From positions 372,001-436,000 of the forward strand of contig NZ_AP026442.1 in assembly GCF_027923705.1 (NCBI RefSeq): a stretch of 64,000 nucleotides of DNA. Direction: 5' to 3'. The position numbers and the translations under genes were made by a program. A model generated the notes under the pieces. The model was not told the DNA's origin, made no database searches, and was given only the letters and a program-made list of their open reading frames with translations. Shown piece by piece: positions 24,103-31,504 of the stretch. Origin of the DNA: Cellulomonas sp. NTE-D12 (lineage in GTDB: Bacteria; Actinomycetota; Actinomycetes; Actinomycetales; Cellulomonadaceae). Within the stretch, counting starts at the first letter, position 1, and the number at the start of each line of letters is the position of its first letter.

Positions 24103-24471
24103 TCAGTAGACGAGGGCCTGGGCACCCTCGGCGAGGACCTCCTCCACGAACACGGGCGCCCCGGCGATCCGGACGCCCGGCAGCACGTCGTCCGCGGTGA
24201 TGCCGCGCCGGACGGCGCACTGGGTGCACACCGTGACGCGACCGTCGGCCAGCAGCAGCTCGAGCAGCTCCGGCAGCGGTGTGGCGTGCGCCAGCTCCAG
24301 CTCGGCGGCCCGACCGGGGACGGCGAACCAGCTCGCCTCGCCGGTGAGCCACAGGCTGACGTCGGCACCGGCCGCGACGGCTGCGGCCGCGACCGTGAAC
24401 GCCTGGTTCGCGGCCTCGGGGCGGTCGGTGCCGGACGTGGACTTGATCACCAGGGAGCGTGTCACCGGCAC
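24103..24471 (-). CDS. DsrE family protein
   Basis: A 122-residue DsrE/DsrF-like fold protein (SLVIKSTSGTDRPEAANQAF; VTVCTQCAVRRGI). The CxxC pair C82/C85 occupies the region where sulfur-relay members carry a catalytic cysteine, so persulfide transfer is possible. No dsrF/dsrH or tusD partner is nearby, so this is a stand-alone member. The convergent operon with thioredoxin and DUF4395 is consistent with a thiol or sulfur theme, though not proof. It is cytoplasmic. Confidence 0.82.
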   Translation of the reverse strand: MPVTRSLVIKSTSGTDRPEAANQAFTVAAAAVAAGADVSLWLTGEASWFAVPGRAAELELAHATPLPELLELLLADGRVTVCTQCAVRRGITADDVLPGVRIAGAPVFVEEVLAEGAQALVY

Positions 24472-24610
24472 AGGCTAGCCAGGCCGGCGCGGGCGTCGCC
24501 GTGCCGGGTCGCGCCACGTCGCCCGCGGTCGTGGGCATATCCGCACGTCGTCGTCGGTTGGCCCCCGACGGAGCCACCTCACCGAGCCGTCCCCGACGAA
24601 AGGCCGACCC

Positions 24611-25636
24611 ATGCGAGCGATCGTCTTCACCCGACCCGGCCCCAGCGACGTGCTGCAGCTCGTCGACCGGGAGGTGGCCGCGCCCGGTGCCGGTGAGGTG
24701 CGGGTGCGGGTGGTGCGGTCGGCCGTGAACCCGACGGACTGGAAGTCGCGCGGCGGGTCGACCGGTTCGCGGCTGGCGTTCGACGAGGTGGTGCCCAACC
24801 AGGACGGCGCAGGCGTGGTCGACGCCGTCGGCGAGGGAGTCGACGGCCTGGCCGTCGGAGACCGCGTCTGGCTGATGCTCGCCCAGCACCAGCGGCCCAC
24901 CGGGACGGCGCAGGAGCTGACCGTGCTGCCGGTCGACCGGGTGCACCGGCTGCCCGAGGGGGCGAGCTTCGACCTCGGGGCCGACCTCGGCGTGCCGGCG
25001 GTGACGGCGCACCGCGCCCTGACCACCCTGGAGGAGGGCCCTCGCAGGCTGACGGCCGGTGCGCTGTCCGGGCGGACCGTGCTGGTCGCCGGCGGTGCGG
25101 GAGCCGTCGGCAACGCGGCGATCCAGCTCGCCCGGTGGGCGGGCGCGACGGTGGTCACCACGGTGAGCAGCCCGGAGAAGGCGGCGCTCGCGACGGCCGC
25201 CGGCGCTCAGCACACCGTGGACTACCGGCGCGAGGACGTGGTGCGGGCGGTGCGCGCGATCGCGCCCGAGGGCGTCGACATCGTCGTCGAGGTGGCGCCG
25301 GCGCAGAACCTCGAGACCGACCTGGCGCTGATCCGGCCACGCGGGACCATCTCGATCTACGCGAACAACGGCGGCGACCAGCTCGCGTTCCCGGTGCGCG
25401 GCATGTTCTCCACGAACGTGCGTCTGCAGGGGGTCCTGCTCTACACCGTCGGGGCCGCGGCGCTCGCGGCGGCCGCCGAGGACGTCACCGCCGCCGTGGC
25501 GGACGGTGCCTTCGGCGTCGGCGAGGAGCACGGCCTGCCGCTGCACCACTACCCGCTGGAGCAGACGGCCGCGGCGCACGACGCCGTCGAGGGCGGCATC
25601 GTCGGCAAGGTGCTGATCGACGTCGCCGAGGGCTGA
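24611..25636 (+). CDS. NADPH:quinone reductase family (zinc-independent MDR)
   Basis: A 341-residue medium-chain dehydrogenase/reductase of the quinone oxidoreductase type. The N-terminal GroES-like domain (RSAVNPTDWKSRGG) lacks the structural zinc cysteines. The Rossmann motif LVAGGAGAVGNAAIQLARWAG near residue 160 binds NADPH. Likely substrates are quinones or alpha,beta-unsaturated carbonyls, but the exact one is unknown. The ATG is preceded by GAAAGG. The gene stands alone. Confidence 0.9.
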   Translation: MRAIVFTRPGPSDVLQLVDREVAAPGAGEVRVRVVRSAVNPTDWKSRGGSTGSRLAFDEVVPNQDGAGVVDAVGEGVDGLAVGDRVWLMLAQHQRPTGTAQELTVLPVDRVHRLPEGASFDLGADLGVPAVTAHRALTTLEEGPRRLTAGALSGRTVLVAGGAGAVGNAAIQLARWAGATVVTTVSSPEKAALATAAGAQHTVDYRREDVVRAVRAIAPEGVDIVVEVAPAQNLETDLALIRPRGTISIYANNGGDQLAFPVRGMFSTNVRLQGVLLYTVGAAALAAAAEDVTAAVADGAFGVGEEHGLPLHHYPLEQTAAAHDAVEGGIVGKVLIDVAEG

Positions 25637-25722
25637 CGCGACGTGCGGCGCTTCGGCGGTGAGCCAGTGACCGCACCGTCGCAGCGCGCGGCCGTGCGTC
25701 CGGGGAGCGGACCAGGCGTCGT

Positions 25723-25728
25723 TACGAT
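25723..25728 (+). promoter_or_regulatory. Putative -10 element of the 35-residue peptide gene (TACGAT)
   Basis: TACGAT ends 6 nt before the ATG at 25735, with no ribosome site between, consistent with a leaderless transcript. Confidence 0.45.
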
Positions 25729-25734
25729 GGGCCC

Positions 25735-25842
25735 ATGTCCGGGCTCGAGATCTTCTTCATCTCCCTGCTCGCCGTCACCACGCTGGCGATCGGGTGGTTC
25801 GCGGCGCTGTCCGTCTACAAGCTGTACCAGGGCCAGCGCTGA
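25735..25842 (+). CDS. Small single-pass membrane protein (35 residues)
   Basis: A 35-residue peptide (MSGLEIFFISLLAVTTLAIG, ending VYKLYQGQR) with one hydrophobic helix of about 20 residues and a positively charged C-terminus, so it should insert with the N-terminus outside. The promoter hexamer at the right distance, a clean stop and a residue pattern I recall from other actinobacterial genomes support a real gene. The function is unknown. It stands 65 bp before the nitrobindin-like gene, which has its own ribosome site. Confidence 0.65.
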   Translation: MSGLEIFFISLLAVTTLAIGWFAALSVYKLYQGQR

Positions 25843-25907
25843 GCAGGCCCTGACCGGGACGCCTGCGTCCCACGTCCGCACCGACCGCCGTCCGTCAGGG
25901 AGGCACC

Positions 25908-26522
25908 ATGCCCTTCGTGCTGCCTGAGGGTCTGGCACCCGAGGTCTACCCGCTCGCGTGGCTGGTGGGCCGCTGGCGCGGTGAGGGCGTGCTCGCCTAC
26001 CCCGGTGTCGAGGAGGCGGCGTTCACGCAGGAGCTCGAGGTCACCAGCGACGGCGGCCCGTACCTGGCGTACCGGTCGAGCATCCGGCTGGTGGTGGCAC
26101 CCGACGACCTGACGGCCCTCGAGACGACGCCGGAGCCGCCAGGGGATGAGGCGGCCACAGCCCCGGACGCACCGCCCAGCACGCCGACGGAGCACACCGG
26201 GCCGGTGTGGTCGTCGGAGGTCGGCTACTGGCGCGTGCCGCCGGAGCCGTCGGTCGAGCTCGCCGAGGGGCAGCACCCGGTGGAACAGCTGGTGGCGGAC
26301 CCGTCCGGGCACGTGGCGGTGTACGTCGGCGCGGTGGGCAACGGGCGGATCGACCTGGTCAGCGACCTGGTGGCGCGCACCGCGACCGGTGCCGAGGTGT
26401 CCGCCGGACGGCGGCTGTACGGCCTGGTGCACGGCGAGCTGATGTGGGCGCACGACCTCGCGGCGTTCGGCCAGCCGCTGCAGTCGTACTCCTCCGGCCG
26501 GCTGACCCGCGTGGAGGAGTGA
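25908..26522 (+). CDS. Ferric nitrobindin-like protein (FABP/DUF1794 family), heme His absent
   Basis: A 204-residue beta-barrel protein of the nitrobindin family, whose true members hold ferric heme and isomerise peroxynitrite. The GxWxGxG signature is present (VGRWRGEG, near 20-27). The heme ligand is a His about ten residues from the C-terminus in the family; here that position is Tyr194 in PLQSYSSGRL. UniProt has a class called ferric nitrobindin-like protein for members without this His, and this one fits it. A Pro/Thr-rich insertion of about 35 residues (70-105) interrupts the barrel. GGGAGG precedes the ATG; ygfZ starts 3 bp after the stop. Confidence 0.85.
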   Translation: MPFVLPEGLAPEVYPLAWLVGRWRGEGVLAYPGVEEAAFTQELEVTSDGGPYLAYRSSIRLVVAPDDLTALETTPEPPGDEAATAPDAPPSTPTEHTGPVWSSEVGYWRVPPEPSVELAEGQHPVEQLVADPSGHVAVYVGAVGNGRIDLVSDLVARTATGAEVSAGRRLYGLVHGELMWAHDLAAFGQPLQSYSSGRLTRVEE

Positions 26523-26525
26523 GCG

Positions 26526-27707
26526 ATGTCGGACCAGCTGCCAGCGGTGCAGACCCCGAGCGGTGCCCCCGACCGGACGACGGCCGCGGCGCCCCGGCGC
26601 CGCAGCCCGCTGCTCGACCGCCACGGTGCCGTCCCGGCGGCCGGTCCGGACGCCGGGGTCGCGTGGCACTACGGCGACCCGGTCGCCGAGCAGCGTGCCC
26701 TCGAGCGCGGCGGTGCCGTGGTGGACATGTCCCACCTGGGCGTCGTCCGCGTGGCCGGGCCCGACCGGCTGAGCTGGTTGCACTCGATCACCTCGCAGGA
26801 CGTGGAGCACCTCGCACCGCGCACCTCGACCGAGCTGCTGGTGCTGGACCCGCAGGGGCACGTGGAGCACGCCGCCGGCGTGGTGGACGACGGCGAGGCG
26901 ACCTGGCTGTTCACCGAGACGCCCGTCGAGCTGGCCGCGTGGCTGGACCGGATGCGCTTCATGCTGCGCGTCGAGGTCGCCGACGTCACCGACGAGTGGG
27001 CGGCGATCGGTGAGCCGGTCGACGCGGAAGGCCTGGCGGACGAGCCCGTGACGTGGCGGGACCGGTGGCCGCACGTCGCGGCGGGCGGCACCCGGTACGG
27101 ACCGCCCGACGACGAGCACCCCGGCGCCGAGCGGCCGTGGCGGCTGGTGCTCGTCCCGCGGGAGCGGCTGGCCGACGAGGTGGCGGCCCGCGAGGCCGCC
27201 GGCGCGGTGCTGGCCGGTACGTGGGCCACCGAGGCGCTGCGGGTGGCGGCCTGGCGGCCGCGGTTCTCGCACGAGGTCGACCACCGGACCATCCCGCACG
27301 AGCTCGACTGGCTCCGCACGGCGGTGCACCTGCACAAGGGCTGCTACCGCGGCCAGGAGACCGTGGCCCGCGTGCACAACCTCGGCCGTCCGCCGCGGCG
27401 GCTGGTGATGCTGCACCTCGACGGGTCCGGCCACCTGCTGCCGGAGGCCGGTGCCGTGGTCCGCACCCTCGACGGCCGCGAGGTGGGGACCGTCACCACC
27501 GTGGCGCGGCACCAGGAGCTGGGGCCGGTGGCGCTCGCGGTGGTGAAGCGGTCCGTGCCCGCGGACGACGAGCTGCGGGTGGACGGTCCGGCTGAGCCGG
27601 TGGCCGCCTCGCAGGAGCAGGTGGTGCCCGGCGACGGTGTCTCGGCGGACCGCCCGGCCCCGCGCGGGCCGGTGGCCCGAGGTCTCGGCCCGCACGTCTC
27701 GCTGTGA
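26526..27707 (+). CDS. ygfZ: Folate-binding protein YgfZ
   Basis: A 393-residue GcvT-like protein of the YgfZ/IBA57 group, which uses tetrahydrofolate to help assemble or repair iron-sulfur clusters. The signature KGCYRGQE is present at about residue 271, with the catalytic cysteine. The N-terminal segment before residue 35 is a variable Pro/Ala/Arg tail. The gene is 3 bp after the nitrobindin-like gene and overlaps the next gene by 4 bp (GTGA). Iron-sulfur proteins that could use it in this window include WhiB and Nth. Confidence 0.94.
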   Translation: MSDQLPAVQTPSGAPDRTTAAAPRRRSPLLDRHGAVPAAGPDAGVAWHYGDPVAEQRALERGGAVVDMSHLGVVRVAGPDRLSWLHSITSQDVEHLAPRTSTELLVLDPQGHVEHAAGVVDDGEATWLFTETPVELAAWLDRMRFMLRVEVADVTDEWAAIGEPVDAEGLADEPVTWRDRWPHVAAGGTRYGPPDDEHPGAERPWRLVLVPRERLADEVAAREAAGAVLAGTWATEALRVAAWRPRFSHEVDHRTIPHELDWLRTAVHLHKGCYRGQETVARVHNLGRPPRRLVMLHLDGSGHLLPEAGAVVRTLDGREVGTVTTVARHQELGPVALAVVKRSVPADDELRVDGPAEPVAASQEQVVPGDGVSADRPAPRGPVARGLGPHVSL

Positions 27708-28840
27708 GCGAGGCGGCCGCGGGGCCGGGGCGGCAGGCCGGAACCGCGCGGCGGACGGGGCTGCGGGACCTGCGGGTGACGGCCGAGGCGCGCGCCCGCC
27801 AGGGCTGGGCCCGGGTGCACGCGTCCTGGTTCTGGATCCTGCAGGCCGCCGTCGCCGGCACCATCGCGTACGCCGTGGCCTTCTACGCCTTCGGCCACAC
27901 GCACCCCTTCTTCGCCCCCGTCAGCACGTGGGTGGCCCTCGGCTTCTCGCGGGACCGGTCGACGCGGCGGGTGGCCGAGCTGGCGGTCGGCGTGGCGCTC
28001 GGGGTCGGGTTCGGCGAGCTGATGGTGCGGCTGATCGGCTCGGGCATCTGGCAGATGGGCGTGGTGCTGGCGGTGTCCGCCCTGGTGGGCCGCTTCGTCG
28101 ACCGGGCGCCGCTGATCACCACGCAGGCCGGTGTCCAGGCGATCGTCATCATGACCCTGCCGGCGCTGACCGGCGGACCGTTCGGCCGGTGGGTGGACGC
28201 GGTGGTCGGCGGGGTGATCGGCCTGGTCGTCGTGGTGCTCACGCCGACGGACCCGCGCCGGCACCTGCACCGGCAGGCTCGCGCGGCCACCGAGGAGCTC
28301 GCCGGGATGCTGCACACCCTGGCCAGGGGCCTGCGCACCGGCAGCGTGGCCGATGTGGAGGATGCGCTGCTGCGAGGCCGCACCTCCCAGCCGGCGCTCG
28401 ACGAGTGGCGCGAGTCCGCCGGGACCGCCCGCGACCTGGCCCGGGTGTCCCCGGCCGCCTGGCGGCACCGTGACGAGCTGACGCGGTCCGTGTCCGCCGC
28501 GGTGCTGCTGGACCGGGCGGTGCGCAACGCGCGGGTGCTGATCCGCCGGGCGGTGACCGCGGTCGACGATGGGCAGCGAACCGAGCTCGCCGGTGAGCTG
28601 CTCGAGGCGGTGGCGCGTGCGGCGGACGCGCTGGCCGAGGCGTTCGGCGTGGGCCGTGACCCTGCCCGGGCCCGTGCGGCGCTCCGCGCGGTGGCCGAGC
28701 GGCTGGACCCGTACGCGATGGGGTCGGACGACTGGCAGGCGCAGAGCCTGGTGCTGCTGGCCCGGTCGCTCGTCGTCGACCTGCTCGAGGCCGCCGGGAC
28801 CGACCCGGCGGAGGCGCGGGCCGTCCTGCCGGAGCTGTAG
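27704..28840 (+). CDS. FUSC family membrane protein
   Basis: A 378-residue protein with about six membrane helices between residues 40 and 190, including the FUSC hallmark of a PFFAPVSTWVALGFS stretch, followed by a long soluble helical domain. FUSC/ArAE proteins are proposed exporters of aromatic acids; the actinobacterial members are uncharacterised. The GTG overlaps the ygfZ stop by 4 bp, and DUF2516 follows after 22 bp with its own candidate promoter. Confidence 0.82.
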   Translation: MSEAAAGPGRQAGTARRTGLRDLRVTAEARARQGWARVHASWFWILQAAVAGTIAYAVAFYAFGHTHPFFAPVSTWVALGFSRDRSTRRVAELAVGVALGVGFGELMVRLIGSGIWQMGVVLAVSALVGRFVDRAPLITTQAGVQAIVIMTLPALTGGPFGRWVDAVVGGVIGLVVVVLTPTDPRRHLHRQARAATEELAGMLHTLARGLRTGSVADVEDALLRGRTSQPALDEWRESAGTARDLARVSPAAWRHRDELTRSVSAAVLLDRAVRNARVLIRRAVTAVDDGQRTELAGELLEAVARAADALAEAFGVGRDPARARAALRAVAERLDPYAMGSDDWQAQSLVLLARSLVVDLLEAAGTDPAEARAVLPEL

Positions 28841-28850
28841 GAGTGCACCG

Positions 28851-28856
28851 TAGGCT
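28851..28856 (+). promoter_or_regulatory. Putative -10 element of the DUF2516 gene (TAGGCT)
   Basis: TAGGCT ends 6 nt before the GTG at 28863. Like the recR box, it predicts a leaderless mRNA for DUF2516 and dtd, independent of the upstream operon. Confidence 0.45.
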
Positions 28857-28862
28857 CGGCCC

Positions 28863-29204
28863 GTGACTGCCATCGGCACCCTGCAGCTCGGCCTGTTCCT
28901 CGTCTTCTTCGTGGCGATCCTCGCGCTGACCGTCTGGGCGCTGGTCGACTGCCTGACCCGTCCGGCCCGGGCCTTCCCCGCCGCGGACAAGCGGACCCGG
29001 CCGTTCTGGGCAGGCATCCTCACGGCCGCCGTGGTGGTGGCTTTCCTCGCGGTGCCGCTCGGGTTCGCACCGAGCAGCTTCTTCCAGTTCCTCGCGCTGC
29101 TCGCCGCCGTGGCGGCCGTCGTGTACCTGGTGGACGTCCGGCCCGCGGTGCGGCCGTACTCCGGTCGTGGGCCGCGCGGCGGCTCGTCCCGCGGGGGCTG
29201 GTGA
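28863..29204 (+). CDS. DUF2516 membrane protein
   Basis: A 113-residue protein with three hydrophobic segments and the DUF2516 signature WALVDCLTRPARAFPAADKR followed by FWAGILTAA. The family is restricted to actinobacteria and has no known function. A Gly/Arg/Ser-rich tail ends the protein. dtd starts 3 bp after the stop, so both come from one transcript. Confidence 0.88.
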   Translation: MTAIGTLQLGLFLVFFVAILALTVWALVDCLTRPARAFPAADKRTRPFWAGILTAAVVVAFLAVPLGFAPSSFFQFLALLAAVAAVVYLVDVRPAVRPYSGRGPRGGSSRGGW

Positions 29205-29207
29205 CGC

Positions 29208-29663
29208 GTGCGCGCGGTGGTGCAGCGGGTGACGCGCGCCCGCGTGACGGTGGGCGGCGAGGTGGTCGCCGCGATCGACGAGCCGGGGCTGGTGGTGCTG
29301 GCCGGTGTGACGCCCGGTGACGGCCCCGCGCAGGTGGACCTGATCGCCCGGAAGGTGGCGGACCTGCGCATCCTGCGCGACGAGCGGTCGGCTGCCGAGG
29401 TGGGGGCGCCGGTGCTGGTGGTCAGCCAGTTCACGCTGTACGCCGACACCCGCAAGGGCCGGCGGCCGACGTGGAACGCCGCGGCGCCCGGGGTCGTGGC
29501 CGAGCCGGTTGTCGACTCCCTGGTCGCGGCGCTGCGCGAGCGCGGGCTCCACGTGGGCACCGGTGTGTTCGGCGCCGACATGGCGGTGGAGCTGGTGAAC
29601 GACGGCCCCGTGACGATCCTGCTGGAGTCCGAGCCGACGATTCCGGAACGAGCCCGGACATGA
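29208..29663 (+). CDS. dtd: D-aminoacyl-tRNA deacylase
   Basis: Dtd removes D-amino acids (and glycine from mis-charged tRNA-Ala) so that only L-amino acids enter proteins. The 151-residue length and both active-site motifs are normal: SQFTLYADTRKGRRPT at about 70-85 and NDGPVTI near residue 137. The GTG start gives the standard MRAVVQRV beginning. A hairpin terminator starts 6 bp after the stop (29669). Confidence 0.96.
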   Translation: MRAVVQRVTRARVTVGGEVVAAIDEPGLVVLAGVTPGDGPAQVDLIARKVADLRILRDERSAAEVGAPVLVVSQFTLYADTRKGRRPTWNAAAPGVVAEPVVDSLVAALRERGLHVGTGVFGADMAVELVNDGPVTILLESEPTIPERART

Positions 29664-29668
29664 GGAAA

Positions 29669-29697
29669 GGCCCCTCGGAGTAAGCGTCCGGGGGGCC
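29669..29697 (+). terminator. Hairpin after dtd, copy 1 of a repeated element
   Basis: An 11-bp stem (29669-29679 with 29687-29697, one G-U pair) closes a 7-nt loop GTAAGCG. It probably terminates dtd transcription. The first 22 nt are identical to the hairpin at 30193, so this is one of two copies of the same element. Confidence 0.75.
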
Positions 29698-30191
29698 CTC
29701 CTCTGATCGCAGGTCCCTTTGCTCATCGGTCACCCGATGGGGACGCCGCTGCGACGCTGCGGCTCCGTCCCGCTGCGACGGGATCCGGCGAACCGGTCCT
29801 CCGCGAACGGGGCGACTGCGATCGACCGCCCGGTCCGTGATGGCCCTCGCGTCGTCGCCGCGAGTCGTCGGGTTTCCCCGCCGATCTGGCCGTCCGTTCT
29901 CCGGTCGGTCCGATCCTCGACGACCTGTCCCCGTCGGTGGGATCTCCCCGGGGGGAGTCTCTCTCCGTCGGTTCTCGGTGCCGAGGCCGATGAGTGATTT
30001 CTAGTCCCGCCTTGACACCCCCACAAGGGGTTCTGGAGAGCAACTTTGTGCACAGTTGACCTCACAGGTCTGTGCACAGGACGACCTGCGAGAACGCTGG
30101 TCAGGCACAGGGCTGTGGACGGAATTTGTGGACAGTTCGCGTGTCGTTCACCCGCTCGGCGGCAGGCCGTCCCTAGCCTTGGTCGCGGTAC
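29698..30191. other. Non-coding island between two matching hairpins
   Basis: About 490 bp hold no convincing gene: open frames on both strands lack ribosome sites and resemble nothing known. Base composition is visibly less GC-rich toward the right end (30000-30140). Several short inverted repeats occur, for example CTCCCC/GGGGAG around 29945. The right half carries four DnaA-box-like 9-mers (see 30046). No tRNA, tmRNA, RNase P or SRP RNA is recognisable. It could encode an unknown RNA or be a protein-binding region. Confidence 0.5.
30046..30135. repeat. Cluster of DnaA-box-like 9-mers
   Basis: Within 90 bp are TTGTGCACA (30046-30054), CTGTGCACA (30070-30078), and on the minus strand CCGTCCACA (30114-30122) and CTGTCCACA (30127-30135). 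The actinobacterial DnaA box is TTGTCCACA, so these match at 7 or 8 of 9 positions. The first two contain the palindrome TGTGCACA, 24 bp apart. The cluster could bind DnaA, but another palindrome-binding regulator is possible. Confidence 0.4.
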
Positions 30192-30222
30192 AGGCCCCTC
30201 GGAGTAAGCGTCCGAGGGGCCT
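30192..30222. terminator. Hairpin, copy 2 of the repeated element
   Basis: A perfect 12-bp stem (30192-30203 with 30211-30222) with the same GTAAGCG loop as the hairpin at 29669. It lies 64 bp past the stop of the minus-strand membrane gene (30287), whose transcript it may end, and could equally stop a transcript coming from the island to its left. Confidence 0.7.
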
Positions 30223-30286
30223 CGCCATCTCCGGGCACGGTCCGCACGTCCTCGGCCCGTCCCGGCACCACCCCACCGCCCGACCG

Positions 30287-30793
30287 TCAGGGCTGCAGCT
30301 CCGGCCGACGTGCCACCTCGTCGTCGGGCAGCATCGCGGCGCGCACCGCCCGGGCTCCCCACCACGCGACGCGTGCCAGCACGGCCGCCGTGGGCAGCTC
30401 GACCAGCACGGCCATCGCGACCGCCTGCCACAGCTCCACCCGCGTGGTGGACGTCATCACGTCGAACCATGCATCGAGCACGAAGAGCGGGACGCTCACC
30501 GCGGCGCTGAACGCCGACGCCCAGTGGCCGCGGCGCAGCGCGACACCGGTCACCAGCAGCCCCAGCACCTCCAGCGAGTCGACCATCACCCAGGTCAGCT
30601 GCCAGCTGCCCAGCCCGGTCCACGCCGCCGACCAGGACTGCCGCAGGGCGGACGGCGGCAGGGAGCTGCCCAACCAGCACGCCCACGCGGAGAGGGCCGC
30701 AGCCCCCACGACGAGCACGGCGCCGGTGCGCCGGACGGCCGACGAGGCGACGTCGGGTCCGAGCGGGGCGGCGGTGCGGGGCACGTCGTCCAC
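30287..30793 (-). CDS. Four-helix membrane protein of unknown function
   Basis: A 168-residue protein with four hydrophobic segments. The notable stretch is SWQLTWVMVDSLEVLGLLVTG followed by PLFVLDAWFDVMTS, with several acidic residues at helix ends. I do not recognise a family. The start is uncertain: GTG codons at 30793, 30799 and 30805 are in frame, and none has a good ribosome site. The gene is divergent from the macro-domain gene across about 160 bp that includes a short GC hairpin (30853-30875). Confidence 0.6.
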   Translation of the reverse strand: MDDVPRTAAPLGPDVASSAVRRTGAVLVVGAAALSAWACWLGSSLPPSALRQSWSAAWTGLGSWQLTWVMVDSLEVLGLLVTGVALRRGHWASAFSAAVSVPLFVLDAWFDVMTSTTRVELWQAVAMAVLVELPTAAVLARVAWWGARAVRAAMLPDDEVARRPELQP

Positions 30794-30955
30794 CCTCACC
30801 TGCACCCGACGACGGCGGAATCGGGGTGTCCCCCCATCGCACCCCGGATCCTCTGCCCCCCTTCTCAGGGGGCAGACCCCCGGAGCGGGGCGGCCGCGGT
30901 GCCGGCGGAGGTCGGAGCGGATGACCGACGGCGCCGGACGGGCGACGATGGGCAG

Positions 30956-31477
30956 GTGCAGCTCGAAGCGGTCCGTGGGGACATCACCGCGGAGCCCGTC
31001 GACGCGATCGTGAACGCGGCGAACTCGTCGTTGCTGGGCGGCGGTGGTGTCGACGGCGCCATCCACGCTGCGGCGGGTCCGCGGCTGCTCGCCGCGTGCC
31101 GCGAGCTGCGGGCCACCACGCTGCCGAAGGGCCTGCCCGTGGGCGACGCCGTCGCCACGCCGGGGTTCGACCTGCCCGCGCGGTGGGTGGTGCACACCGT
31201 CGGTCCCAACCGGCACGCCGGTCAGGACGACCCGGAGCTGCTCGCGTCGTGCTTCCGCCGCTCGCTCGACGTCGCGGCGGAGGTCGGGGCGCGCAGCGTC
31301 GCGTTCCCGGCGGTCAGCGCCGGCGTGTACGGCTGGGACGTGACGCAGGTGGCCCGGGTGGCGGTCGCCACCGTGCGGGAGTGGGGCCGGACGCACCAGG
31401 GAGGTCCGGGCACGGTGCGGTTCGTGCTGTGGAACGACGCGGCGCTGCGGGCGTTCGCCACCGCGCTGGAGGAGTGA
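30956..31477 (+). CDS. Macro domain protein (O-acetyl-ADP-ribose deacetylase type)
   Basis: A 173-residue stand-alone macro domain of the MacroD/YmdB type. It keeps the ADP-ribose pocket: GDIT at 9-11, VNAANSSLLGGGGVDGAIH at 19-37 and the loop AVSAGVYGWD near 122. Such enzymes hydrolyse O-acetyl-ADP-ribose or remove ADP-ribose from acidic residues. The sirtuin gene 6 kb away makes O-acetyl-ADP-ribose, so the two may be linked in metabolism although not in an operon. The GTG start gives the expected QLEAVRGDIT beginning. Confidence 0.93.
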   Translation: MQLEAVRGDITAEPVDAIVNAANSSLLGGGGVDGAIHAAAGPRLLAACRELRATTLPKGLPVGDAVATPGFDLPARWVVHTVGPNRHAGQDDPELLASCFRRSLDVAAEVGARSVAFPAVSAGVYGWDVTQVARVAVATVREWGRTHQGGPGTVRFVLWNDAALRAFATALEE

Positions 31478-31504
31478 GCTCGGCCGCGTCCCGCCGTCGG
31501 GCCG

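Noticed and set aside
29661..29668. TGAGGAAAG just after dtd, reminiscent of the RNase P RNA motif GAGGAAAGUCC
   Set aside because: The match stops after GAGGAAAG, no other P RNA helices or conserved blocks are present, and the hairpin that follows is a plausible terminator.
30853..30875. CTGCCCCC/GGGGGCAG hairpin between the membrane protein and macro-domain genes
   Set aside because: It lies between divergent starts where no terminator is needed, and GC-only stems of eight pairs are expected by chance in this DNA; no role could be supported.
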